From NCBI RefSeq assembly GCF_051401765.1, contig NW_027480571.1:310001-374000 (forward strand): 64,000 nt of DNA, given 5' to 3'. This DNA is from Calliopsis andreniformis. Taxonomy: Eukaryota; Arthropoda; Insecta; Hymenoptera; Andrenidae. Made by a program: the position numbers and the translations under genes. The notes beneath the pieces are model-generated. The model did not search any database and was not told the DNA's origin. It saw nothing but the letters and a program-made list of their open reading frames with translations. Positions 53,477 through 64,000 of this stretch are shown piece after piece (positions within the stretch are counted from its first letter, which is position 1; each line of letters begins with the position of its first letter).

Positions 53477-54165
53477 AATCTTAATCTTCAATCCTCAATA
53501 CTCAATCTTCAATCCTCAATCCTCAATCCTCAATCCTCAACACTCAATCCCCAATCATGAATCCTCAATCCTCAGTCCTCAATCTACAATCCTCAATACT
53601 CAATCTGCAATCCTCAATCCTCAGTCCTCAATCCTCAATCCTCATTCTTCAATCCTCAATACCGAATCTTCAATCTTCAATCCTCAATCCTCAATACTCA
53701 ATCTTCAATCCTCAATCCTCAATTTTCAATCCTCAATGCTCAATCCTCAATCCTCAATCCTCAATCCTCAATCCTCAATCCTCAATCCTCAATCTTCAAT
53801 ACTCAATACCCAATCCTCAGTCTTCAATCCACAATCCTCAATCCTCAATCCTCACTCCTCAATCCTCAGTCCTCAAACCTCAATCCTGAATCTTTCAATC
53901 ATGAATCCTCAATCTTCAGCCCTGAGTCCTACGCAATCAGTTGTCAATCCTCAATCCTCAATAGAATGTCCTCAATTCACAGCTTTCAATACTCAATACT
54001 CAATCTGCAAACTTCAGATCTCTATCCACAAACATCAATTCTCATCACTCAACCCTCAATACGCTGTCCCCAATCCTCAATCTTCAATCCCCAATCCTCA
54101 ATCCTCAATCCTCAATCTTAACCTTCAATCCTCAATACTCAATCTTCAATCCTCAATCCTCAACC
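53477..54165 (+). repeat. Copy 1 of a 689-bp segment repeated at offset 1419
   Basis: Matches 54896-55584 closely. Both hold the CAATCATGAATCC tag, a CTTTCAATCATG 8-mer tag and an A island (53960; AATGG variant at 55379). Differences include CAACACTCAATCC here against CAACACTCGATCC there, and TTAACC here (near 54119) against TTAATC there. Related copies lie near 61.1 and 62.9 kb. Confidence 0.83.
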
Positions 54166-54507
54166 CTCAATCCTCAATCCTCAATCTTCAATCCTCAATC
54201 CTCAATCCTCAATCTACAATCCTCAATACTCAATCTGCAATCCTCAATCCTCAGTCCTGAATCCTCAATCCTCATTCTTCAATTATCAATACCGAATCCT
54301 CAATCTTCAATCCTCAATCCTCAATCCTCAATTCTCAATCCTCAATCCTCAATCCTCAATCTTCAATCATTAATATTCAATCTTCAATCCACAATCCTCA
54401 ATCCTCAATCCTCAATCCTCAACCCTCAATCCTCAACGTCCAATCCTCTATACCCAATCCTCAGTCTTCAATCCTCAATCCTCAATCCTCAATCCTCAAT
54501 CCTCAGT

Positions 54508-56513
54508 CCTCAATCCCCTGTCCTCAAACGTCAATTCTGAATCCTCAATCCTGAATCCTCAATCTTCAGCCCTCAGTCCTACACAATCAGTTGACAATCC
54601 TCAATCCTCAATCGAATGTCCTCAATTCACAGTCTTCAATACTCAATACTCAACCTGCAACCTTCAGATCTCTATCCACAAACATCAATTCTCATCACTC
54701 AACCCTCAATGCTCAGTCCCCAAACCTCAATCTTCAATCCTCAATCCTCAATCATCAACCCTCAATCTTAATCTTCAATCCTCAATACTCAATCTTCAAT
54801 CCTCAATCCTCAATACTCAATCCTCAATCTTCAATCCTCAATACTCAATCTTCAATCCTCAATGCTCAATCCTCAATCCTCAATCCTCAATCCTCAATCT
54901 TAATCTTCAATCCTCAATACTCAATCTTCAATCCTCAATCCTCAATCCTCAATCCTCAACACTCGATCCCCAATCATGAATCCTCAATCCTCAGTCCTCA
55001 ATCTACAATCCTCAATACTCAATCTGCAATCCTCAATCCTCAGTCCTCAATCCTCAATCCTCATTCTTCAATCCTCAATACCGAATCTTCAATCTTCAAT
55101 CCTCAATCCTCAATACTCAATCTTCAATCCTCAATCCTCAATTTTCAATCCTCAATGCTCAATCCTCAATCCTCAATCCTCAATCCTCAATCCTCAATCC
55201 TCAATCCTCAATCTTCAATACTCAATACCCAATCCTCAGTCTTCAATCCACAATCCTCAATCCTCAATCCTCACTCCTCAATCCTCAGTCCTCAAACCTC
55301 AATCCTGAATCTTTCAATCATGAATCCTCAATCTTCAGCCCTGAGTCCTACGCAATCAGTTGTCAATCCTCAATCCTCAATGGAATGTCCTCAATTCACA
55401 GCTTTCAATACTCAATACTCAATCTGCAAACTTCAGATCTCTATCCACAAACATCAATTCTCATCACTCAACCCTCAATACGCTGTCCCCAATCCTCAAT
55501 CTTCAATCCCCAATCCTCAATCCTCAATCCTCAATCTTAATCTTCAATCCTCAATACTCAATCTTCAATCCTCAATCCTCAATCCTCAATCCTCAATCCT
55601 CAATCTTCAATCCTCAATCCTCAATCCTCAATCCTCAATCTTCAATCATTAATATTCAATCTTCAATCCACAATCCTCAATCCTCAATCCTCAATCCTCA
55701 ACCCTCAATCCTCAACGTCCAATCCTCAATACCCAATCCTCAGTCTTCAATCCTCAATCCTCAATCCTCAATCCTGAATCCTCAATCCTCAATCCTCAAT
55801 CCTCAGTCCTCAAACCTCAATCCTGAATCCTCAATCCTGAATCCTCAATCTTCAGCCCTGAGTCCTCAACAATCATTTGTCAATCCTCAATCCTCAATAG
55901 AGCGTCCTCAATTCACAGTTTTCAATACTCAATACTCAATCTGCAATCTTCAGATTTCTATACACAAACATCAATTCTCATCACTCAACCCTCAATACGC
56001 TGTCCCCAATCCTCAATCTTCAATCCCCAATCCTCAATCCTCAATCCTCAATCTTAATCTTCAATCCTCAATACTCAATCTTCAATCCTCAATCCTCAAT
56101 CCTCAATCCTCAATCCTCAATCTTCAATCCTCAATCCTCAATCCTCAATCCTCAATCTTCAATCATTAATATTCAATCTTCAATCCACAATCCTCAATCC
56201 TCAATCCTCAATCCTCAACCCTCAATCCTCAACGTCCAATCCTCAATACCCAATCCTCAGTCTTCAATCCTCAATCCTCAATCCTCAATCCTGAATCCTC
56301 AATCCTCAATCCTCAATCCTCAGTCCTCAAACCTCAATCCTGAATCCTCAATCCTGAATCCTCAATCTTCAGCCCTGAGTCCTCAACAATCATTTGTCAA
56401 TCCTCAATCCTCAATAGAGCGTCCTCAATTCACAGTTTTCAATACTCAATACTCAATCTGCAATCTTCAGATTTCTATACACAAACATCAATTCTCATCA
56501 CTCAACCCTCAAT
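54508..56513 (+). repeat. Copy 1 of a large segment repeated at offset 7937-7944
   Basis: Corresponds to about 62445-64000, the window end. The offset is 7937 at the left (54610 against 62547) and 7944 from 54976 on, a one-heptamer difference. Islands lie at 54610 (AATCGAAT variant), 55379 (AATGGAAT variant), 55896 and 56413. The variant islands are shared with the later copy, confirming descent. This copy contains an extra 517-bp tandem unit that the later copy lacks. Confidence 0.84.
55446..56513 (+). repeat. 517-bp tandem duplication (about 2.07 copies)
   Basis: 55446-55996 matches 55963-56513 at offset 517. Four anchors agree: CGCTGTCCCC at 55481 and 55998, TCAATCTTAA at 55531 and 56048, CTCAACGTCC at 55711 and 56228, and the island core at 55896 and 56413. 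One TAATCT hexamer per copy gives 517 plus 1 = 74 x 7. The counterpart at 63.4-64.0 kb has a single copy. Confidence 0.87.
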
Positions 56514-58875
56514 ACTCAGTCCACAATCCTCAACCTTCAATCGTCAATCCTCAATCCTCAATCCTCAATCTTAATCTTCAATCCTCAATACTCAATCTTC
56601 AATCCTCAATCCTCAATCCTCAATCTTAATCTTCAATCCTCAATACTCAATCTTCAACCCTCAATCCTCAATCCTCAATCCTGAACACTCAATCCTCAAT
56701 CTTCAATCCTCAATACTCAATCTTCAATACTCAATCTTCAATCCTCAATCCTCAGTCCTCAATTCTCAATCCTCAATCCTCAATCCTCAGACCTCAAACA
56801 TCAATACTCAACCCTCAGTCCTCGTCCTCAATCCACAACACACAATCCTCAATCCTCAATCTTCAATCATCAATATTCAATCTTCAGTCCTCAATCCTCA
56901 ATCCTCAATCCTCAATCCTCAATCCTCAATGTTCAATCCTCAGGCCTCAATCTTCAATCCTCAATACCCAATCCTCAGTCTTCGATCCTCAATCCTCAAT
57001 CCTCAATACTCAATCTTCAATCCTCAATCCTAAATCCTCAATCCTCAATCCTCAATCCTCAATCCTCAATACTCAATCCTCAATCTTCAATCCTCAATAC
57101 TCGATCTTCAAACCTCAATCCTCAATCCTCAACCCTCAATCTTCAATCCTCAATCCTCAATCCTCAATCCTCAATCCTCATTCTTCAATCCTCAATACCG
57201 AATCCTCAATCTTCAATCCTCAATCCTCAATACTCTATCTTCAATCCTCAATCCTCAATTTTCAATCCTCAATGCTCAATACTCAATCTTCAATCCTCAA
57301 TCCTCCATCCTCAACCCTCAATCCTCAATCTTCAATCCTCAATACTCAATCTTCAATACTAAATCCTCAATCCTCAATCCTCAATCCTTAATCCTCAATA
57401 CTCAATCGTCAATCTTCCATCCTCAATACTCAATCTTCAATCCTCAATCCTCATTCCTCAATCCTCAATCCTCAATCTTCAATCCTCAATACTCAATCTT
57501 CAATCCTCAATCCTCTATCCTCAACCCTCAATCCTCAATCCTCAATCCTCAATCGTCAATCTTCCATCCTCAATACTCAATCTTCAATCCTCAATCTTCA
57601 ATCCTCAATCCTCAATCCTCAATCCTCAACCCTCAACCCTCAATCCTCATTCTTCAATCCTCAATACTCAATCTTCAATACTCAATCCTCAATCCTCAAT
57701 CCTCAATCCTCAATCCTCAATCCTCAATACCGAATCCTCAATCTTCAATCCTCAATCCTCAATCCTCAATCCTCAATCCTCAATCTTAATCTTCAATCCT
57801 CAATACTCAATCTTCAATCCTCAATCCTCAATCCTCAATCCTCAATACTCAATCTTCAATCCTCAATCCTCAATCCTCTATCTACAATCCTCAATACTCA
57901 ATCTGCAATCCTCAATCCTCAGTCCTCAATCCTCAATCCTCATTCTTCAATCCTCAATACCGAATCCTCAATCTTCAATCCTCAATCCTCAATCCTCAAT
58001 TCTCAATCCTCAATCCTCAATCCTCAGACTTCAAACATCAATACTCAACCCTCAGTCCCCGTCCTCAATCCACAACCCTCAATCCTCAATCCTCAATCTT
58101 CAATCATTAATATTCAATCTTCAATCCACAATCCTCAATCCTCAATCCTCAATCCTCAGTCCTCAGTCCTCAAACCTCAATCCTCAACCCTCAGCCCTCA
58201 TCCTCAATCCTCAACCCTCAGCCCTCATCCTCAATCCTCAATCCTCAATCCTAAATCCTGAATCTTCCATCCTCAATACTCAATCTTCAATCCTCAATCC
58301 CCTGTCCTCAAACGTCAATTCTGAATCCTCAATCCTGAATCCTCAATCTTCAGCCCTCAGTCCTACACAATCAGTTGTCAATCCTCAATCCTCAATAGAA
58401 TGTCCTCAATTCACAGTTTTCAATACTCAATACTCAACCTGCAACCTTCAGATCTCTATCCACAAACATCAATTCTCATCACTCAACCCTCAATGCTCAG
58501 TCCCCAATCCTCAATCTTCAATCCTCAATCCTCAATCATCAACCCTCAATCTTAACCTTCAATCCTCAATACTCAATCTTCAATCCTCAATCCTCAATCC
58601 TCAATACTCAATCCTCAATCTTCAATCCTCAATACTCAATCTTCAAACCTCAATCCTCAATCCTCAACCCTCAATCCTCAATCCTCAATCCTCAATCGTC
58701 AGTCTTCCATCCTCAATACTCAATCTTCAATCCTCAATGCTCAATCCTCAATCCTCAATCCTCAATCCTCAATCCTCAATCCTCAATCCTCAATCCTCAA
58801 TCCTCAATCGTCAATCTTCCATCCTCAATACTCAATCTTCAATCCTCAATCTTCAATCCTCAATCCTCAATCCTC
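56514..58875 (+). repeat. Satellite segment with one A island
   Basis: A island at 58394, with the TCCTAAATCCTGAAT module before it at 58249. 57400-57600 has the TCAATCG-TCAATCT-TCCATCC mosaic seen at 48.3-48.7 kb. The rest is plain variant heptamer. Confidence 0.78.
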
Positions 58876-60198
58876 AATCCTAAATCCTCATTCTTTAACC
58901 ATTAATACCCAATCCTCAATCTTCAATCCTCAATGCTCAATCCTCAATCCTCAATCCTCATTCTTCAATCCTCAATACCCTATCCTCAATCGTCAATCCT
59001 CAATCCTCAATCCTCAATCCTCAATCCTCAATTCTCAATCCTCAATCCTCAATCCTCAGACCTCAAACATCAATACTGAACCCTCAGTCCTCGCCATCAA
59101 TCCACAACACACAATCCTCAATCCTCAGTCTTCAATCATCAATATTCAATCTTCAGTCCTCAATCGTCAATCCTCAATCCTCAATCCTCAATCCTCAATG
59201 TTCAATCCTCAGGCCTCAATCTTCAATCCTGAATACCCAATCCTCAGTCTTCGATCCTCAATCCTCAATCCTCAATACTCAATCTTCAATCCTCAATCCT
59301 AAATCCTCAATCCTCAATCCTCAATCCTCAATCCTCAATACTCAATCCTCAATCTTCAATCCTCAATACTCAATCTTCAAACCTCAATCCTCAATCCTCA
59401 ACCCTCAATATTCAATCCTCAATCCTCAATCCTCAATCCTCAATCCTCAATCCTCATTCTTCAATCCTCAATACCGAATCCTCAATCTTCAATCCTCAAT
59501 CCTCAATACTCTATCTTCAATCCTCAATCCTCAATTTTCAATACTCAATGCTCAATCCTCAATCCTCAATCCTCAATCCTCAATCCTCAATCCTCAATCT
59601 TAATCTTCAATCCTCAATACTCAATCTTCAATCCTCAATCCTCAATCCTCAATCCTCAATACTCAATCTTCAATCCTCAATCCTCAATCCTCAATCTACA
59701 ATCCTCAGTACTCAATCTGCAATCCTCAATCCTCAGTCCTCAATCCTCAATCCTCATTCTTCAATCCTCAATACCGAATCCTCAATCTTCAATCCTCAAT
59801 CCTCAATCCTCAATTCTCAATCCTCAATCCTCAATCCTCAGACTTCAAACATCAATACTCAACCCTCAGTCCTCGTCCTCAATCCACAACACACAATCCT
59901 CAATCCTCAATCTTCAATCATCAATATTCAATCTTCAGTCCTCAATCCTCAATCCTCAATCCTCAATCCTCAATCCTCAATGTTCAATCCGCAATACCCA
60001 ATCCTCAATCTTCAATACTCAATCCTCAATCCTTAATCCTCCATCCTCAATCCTCAATCATCAATCCTCAATCTCCAATACTCAATCGTCAATCCTCAAT
60101 CCTCAATCCTCAACCCTCAATCCTCAACGTCCAATCCTCAATACCCAATCCTCAGTCTTCAATCCTCAATCCTCAATCCTCAATCCTCAATCCTCAAT
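58876..60198 (+). repeat. Copy 2 of the 48.74-49.56 kb segment and its right flank
   Basis: 58876 to about 59707 is the counterpart of 48741-49565 at offsets 10135-10142. The following part (59838-60050) carries CCACAACACACAATCC and GTTCAATCCGCAATACCC tags related to those near 12353 and 22410. No islands are present. Confidence 0.78.
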
Positions 60199-61446
60199 CC
60201 TCAATCCTCAGTCCTCAAACCTCAATCCTGAATCCTCAATCCTGAATCCTCAATCTTCAGCCCTGAGTCCTCAACAATCATTTGTCAATCCTCAATCCTC
60301 AATAGAACGTCCTCAATTCACAGTTTTCAATACTCAATACTCAATCTGCAATCTTCAGATTTCTATACACAAACATCAATTCTCATCACTCAACCCTCAA
60401 TACTCAGTCCACAATCCTCAACTTTCAATCGTCAATCCTCAATCCTCAATCCTCAATCTTAATCTTCAATCCTCAATACTCAATCTTCAATCCTCAATCC
60501 TCAATCCTCAATCTTAATCTTCAATCCTCAATACTGAATCTTCAACCCTCAATCCTCAATCCTCAATCCTGAACACTCAATCCTCAATCTTCAATCCTCA
60601 ATACTCAATCTTCAATACTCAATCTTCAATCCTCAATCCTCAACCCTCAGCCGTCATCCTCAATCCTCAATCCTCAATCCTAAATCTTGAATCTTCCATC
60701 CTCAATACTCAATCTTCAATCCTCAATCCCCTGTCCTCAAACGTCAATTCTGAATCCTCAATCCTGAATCCTCAATCTTCAGCCCTCAGTCCTACACAAT
60801 CAGTTGACAATCCTCAATCCTCAATCGAATGTCCTCAATTCACAGTCTTCAATACTCAATACTCAACCTGCAACCTTCAGATCTCTATCCACAAACATCA
60901 ATTCTCATCACTCAACCCTCAATGCTCAGTCCCCAAACCTCAATCTTCAATCCTCAATCCTCAATCATCAACCCTCAATCTTAATCTTCAATCCTCAATA
61001 CTCAATCTTCAATCCTCAATCCTCAATCCTCAATACTCAATCCTCAATCTTCAATCCTCAATACTCAATCTTCAATCCTCAATGCTCAATCCTCAATCCT
61101 CAATCCTCAATCCTCAATCTTAATCTTCAATCCTCAATACACAATCTTCAATCCTCAATCCTCAATCCTCAATCCTCAACACTCGATCCCCAATCATGAA
61201 TCCTCAATCCTCAGTCCTCAATCTACAATCCTCAATACTCAATCTGCAATCCTCAATCCTCAGTCCTCAATCCTCAATCCTCATTCTTCAATCCTCAATA
61301 CCGAATCTTCAATCTTCAATCCTCAATCCTCAATACTCAATCTTCAATCCTCAATCCTCAATTTTCAATCCTCAATGCTCAATCCTCAATCCTCAATCCT
61401 CAATCCTCAATCCTCAATCCTCAATCCTCAATCTTCAATACTCAAT
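60199..61446 (+). repeat. Copy 1 of a 1248-bp segment repeated at offset 1724
   Basis: Matches 61923-63170 with a handful of substitutions (for example ATACTGAATC here near 60533 against ATACTCAATC there, and AATACCGAATC here against AGTACCGAATC there). A islands lie at 60301 and 60823. The edges are where TCAATCC gives way to unrelated variants on either side. Confidence 0.86.
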
Positions 61447-61922
61447 CCACAATCCTCAATCATCAATCCTCAATCCTCAAACCTCAATCCTGAATCCTCA
61501 ATCCTGAATCCTCAATCTTCAGCCCTCAGTCCTCAACAATCAGCTGTCAATCCTCAATCCTCAATAGAATATCATCAACTCAAAGCTTTCAATACTCAAT
61601 ACTCAATCTGCAATCTTCAAATCTCTATCCACAATCATCAATTCTCATCACTCAACCCTCAACGCTCAGTCCGCAATCCTCAATCTTCAATCCTCAATCC
61701 TCAATCCTCAATCCTCAATCCACAATCTTCAATCCTCAATACTCAATCTTCAATCCTCAATCCTCAACACTCAGTCCTCAACCCTCAATCCTCAATCCTC
61801 AATCTTCAATCCTCAATACTCAATCTTCAATCATCAATCCTCAATCCTCAATCCTCAATCCTCATTCTTCAATCCTCAACACCCAGTCCTCAATCTTCAA
61901 TCCTCAGTCCTCAATCCTCAAT
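61447..61922 (+). repeat. Spacer with an A island of the AAAGCTTTC type
   Basis: The A island at 61563 and its flanks match 51760-52060 (for example CAATCAGCTGTC and the later CAACACTCAGTCCTCAACCC), so an older unit type sits between the two 1248-bp copies. Confidence 0.77.
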
Positions 61923-63170
61923 TCTCAATCCTCAGTCCTCAAACCTCAATCCTGAATCCTCAATCCTGAATCCTCAATCTTCAGCCCTGAGTCCTCAACA
62001 ATCATTTGTCAATCCTCAATCCTCAATAGAACGTCCTCAATTCACAGTTTTCAATACTCAATACTCAATCTGCAATCTTCAGATTTCTATACACAAACAT
62101 CAATTCTCATCACTCAACCCTCAATACTCAGTCCACAATCCTCAACCTTCAATCGTCAATCCTCAATCCTCAATCCTCAATCTTAATCTTCAATCCTCAA
62201 TACTCAATCTTCAATCCTCAATCCTCAATCCTCAATCTTAATCTTCAATCCTCAATACTCAATCTTCAACCCTCGATCCTCAATCCTCAATCCTGAACAC
62301 TCAATCCTCAATCTTCAATCCTCAATACTCAATCTTCAATACTCAATCTTCAATCCTCAATCCTCAACCCTCAGCCGTCATCCTCAATCCTCAATCCTCA
62401 ATCCTAAATCTTGAATCTTCCATCCTCAATACTCAATCTTCAATCCTCAATCCCCTGTCCTCAAACGTCAATTCTGAATCCTCAATCCTGAATCCTCAAT
62501 CTTCAGCCCTCAGTCCTACACAATCAGTTGACAATCCTCAATCCTCAATCGAATGTCCTCAATTCACAGTCTTCAATACTCAATACTCAACCTGCAACCT
62601 TCAGATCTCTATCCACAAACATCAATTCTCATCACTCAACCCTCAATGCTCAGTCCCCAAACCTCAATCTTCAATCCTCAATCCTCAATCATCAACCCTC
62701 AATCTTAATCTTCAATCCTCAATACTCAATCTTCAATCCTCAATCCTCAATCCTCAATACTCAATCCTCAATCTTCAATCCTCAATACTCAATCTTCAAT
62801 CCTCAATGCTCAATCCTCAATCCTCAATCCTCAATCCTCAATCTTAATCTTCAATCCTCAATACACAATCTTCAATCCTCAATCCTCAATCCTCAATCCT
62901 CAACACTCGATCCCCAATCATGAATCCTCAATCCTCAGTCCTCAATCTACAATCCTCAATACTCAATCTGCAATCCTCAATCCTCAGTCCTCAATCCTCA
63001 ATCCTCATTCTTCAATCCTCAGTACCGAATCTTCAATCTTCAATCCTCAATCCTCAATACTCAATCTTCAATCCTCAATCCTCAATTTTCAATCCTCAAT
63101 GCTCAATCCTCAATCCTCAATCCTCAATCCTCAATCCTCAATCCTCAATCCTCAATCTTCAATACTCAAT
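61923..63170 (+). repeat. Copy 2 of the 1248-bp segment (offset 1724)
   Basis: Counterpart of 60199-61446, with A islands at 62025 and 62547. It overlaps the left part of the large segment also present at 54.5-56.5 kb. Confidence 0.86.
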
Positions 63171-64000
63171 ACCCAATCCTCAGTCTTCAATCCACAATCC
63201 TCAATCCTCAATCCTCACTCCTCAATCCTCAGTCCTCAAACCTCAATCCTGAATCTTTCAATCATGAATCCTCAATCTTCAGCCCTGAGTCCTACGCAAT
63301 CAGTTGTCAATCCTCAATCCTCAATGGAATGTCCTCAATTCACAGCTTTCAATACTCAATACTCAATCTGCAAACTTCAGATCTCTATCCACAAACATCA
63401 ATTCTCATCACTCAACCCTCAATACGCTGTCCCCAATCCTCAATCTTCAATCCCCAATCCTCAATCCTCAATCCTCAATCTTAATCTTCAATCCTCAATA
63501 CTCAATCTTCAATCCTCAATCCTCAATCCTCAATCCTCAATCCTCAATCTTCAATCCTCAATCCTCAATCCTCAATCCTCAATCTTCAATCATTAATATT
63601 CAATCTTCAATCCACAATCCTCAATCCTCAATCCTCAATCCTCAACCCTCAATCCTCAACGTCCAATCCTCAATACCCAATCCTCAGTCTTCAATCCTCA
63701 ATCCTCAATCCTCAATCCTGAATCCTCAATCCTCAATCCTCAATCCTCAGTCCTCAAACCTCAATCCTGAATCCTCAATCCTGAATCCTCAATCTTCAGC
63801 CCTGAGTCCTCAACAATCATTTGTCAATCCTCAATCCTCAATAGAGCGTCCTCAATTCACAGTTTTCAATACTCAATACTCAATCTGCAATCTTCAGATT
63901 TCTATACACAAACATCAATTCTCATCACTCAACCCTCAATACTCAGTCCACAATCCTCAACCTTCAATCGTCAATCCTCAATCCTCAATCCTCAATCTTA
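62445..64000 (+). repeat. Copy 2 of the 54.5-56.5 kb segment, cut by the window end
   Basis: Counterpart of 54508 onward at offsets 7937-7944, with islands at 62547 (AATCGAAT), 63323 (AATGGAAT) and 63840. It carries one 517-bp unit instead of two. The satellite continues past position 64000. Confidence 0.84.

Larger units (their letters stand above)
1..64000 (+). repeat. Heptamer satellite array, unit TCAATCC (TTGAGGA on the other strand)
   Basis: Every part of the window consists of TCAATCC or close variants of it, head to tail and in the same orientation throughout. I saw no inverted block and no unrelated insertion. The consensus unit holds three C, two T, two A and no G, so the + strand is almost free of G and the - strand carries one GG per unit. 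Common variants are TCAATCT, TCAATAC, TCAGTCC, TCAACCC, TCATTCT, TGAATCC and TCAATCG. Rare off-length units are the hexamers TAATCT, TCATCC and TCGTCC, a 5-mer, and an 8-mer near 7256 and 3685. Nested higher-order repeats from about 0.5 to 10 kb lie on top. This architecture is typical of eukaryotic heterochromatic satellite. The genomic location and species are not determinable from the sequence, and no family name is claimed. Confidence 0.98.

Noticed and set aside
51471..54260. 929-codon open reading frame of S-I-L-N-P-Q repeats, and about 70 similar + strand frames
   Set aside because: All three forward frames are open with the same repeated peptide, and overlapping frames coexist. Hexamer units shift the frame repeatedly, and start codons are chance variants (AATGCTC, CATGAATCC, GAATGTCC). 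Reverse frames have TGA every 21 bp. This is what a 7-bp non-coding repeat must give.
263..63960. Islands as transposable elements or SINEs
   Set aside because: They align in phase with the surrounding heptamers and lack an A/B box pair, a poly-A tail, terminal inverted repeats or target-site duplications.
1..64000. CRISPR array
   Set aside because: The repeats are 7 bp and contiguous, with no unique spacers of uniform length, and no cas genes are present.
1..64000. True telomere tract
   Set aside because: The - strand unit TTGAGGA lacks the GGG run of common telomere repeats, and the array is heavily variant with higher-order structure. It could still be subtelomeric, but nothing shows it.
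1..64000. tRNA, rRNA or structured ncRNA genes
   Set aside because: The + strand has almost no G and the - strand almost no C, so stable Watson-Crick stems within one strand are nearly impossible, and no RNA family motif was seen.
1..64000. Low-complexity assembly junk as the sole explanation
   Set aside because: Shared rare units and dated-looking nested duplications with independent substitutions indicate real satellite history, although individual copies such as 1-3160 / 3779-6938 may be assembly duplicates.

Overview
The window is non-genic satellite DNA from end to end. I find no protein gene, RNA gene, transposon, CRISPR array or unique-sequence island in its 64 kb. The base unit is the heptamer TCAATCC, read on the + strand (TTGAGGA on the other strand). 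It is repeated roughly nine thousand times head to tail in one orientation, with single-base variants such as TCAATCT, TCAATAC, TCAGTCC, TCAACCC, TCATTCT and TGAATCC. A long, uniform, gene-free array with nested higher-order repeats points to a eukaryotic chromosome, most likely heterochromatin (centromeric, pericentromeric, subtelomeric or sex-chromosome). The species cannot be told from the sequence, and I do not recognise the satellite family.

The array is not random. It is built from heptamers plus a few rare off-length units found in fixed contexts: hexamers TAATCT, TCATCC and TCGTCC, one 5-mer, and 8-mers. About 82 degenerate marker blocks ('islands', about 17 heptamers or 119 bp) punctuate it. 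Each opens with TCAATAG or a close variant and keeps the 7-bp register. They form related types that I call A, B, C and D. In every interval I checked, the distance between islands becomes a multiple of 7 once the off-length units are counted.

Layout: 1-6938 is a 3778-bp unit followed by a partial second copy that I cannot distinguish from the first. 6939-9115 is mosaic and holds the first B and C islands. 9116-10305 is a 602-bp tandem pair. 11.0-18.3 kb holds segments duplicated at about 4 kb spacing. 18.3-36.6 kb is a mosaic of A-D islands. 36.6-43.3 kb contains two further duplications, at offsets 5663 and 1402. 44.8-64 kb has only A islands and the clearest nested duplications (offsets 474, 1556, 10135-10142, 1419, 517, 1724 and 7937-7944), so it looks like the most recently rearranged part. 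B, C and D islands occur only between about 8.4 and 44.7 kb.

Many long + strand open reading frames exist, up to 929 codons at 51471-54260, but they are artefacts of the repeat. Seven is not divisible by three, so all three forward frames read the same stop-free seven-residue cycle (S-I-L-N-P-Q-S), while each reverse frame meets TGA every 21 bp. Nothing here acts as a set of cooperating genes. What can be read is the amplification history of a satellite.
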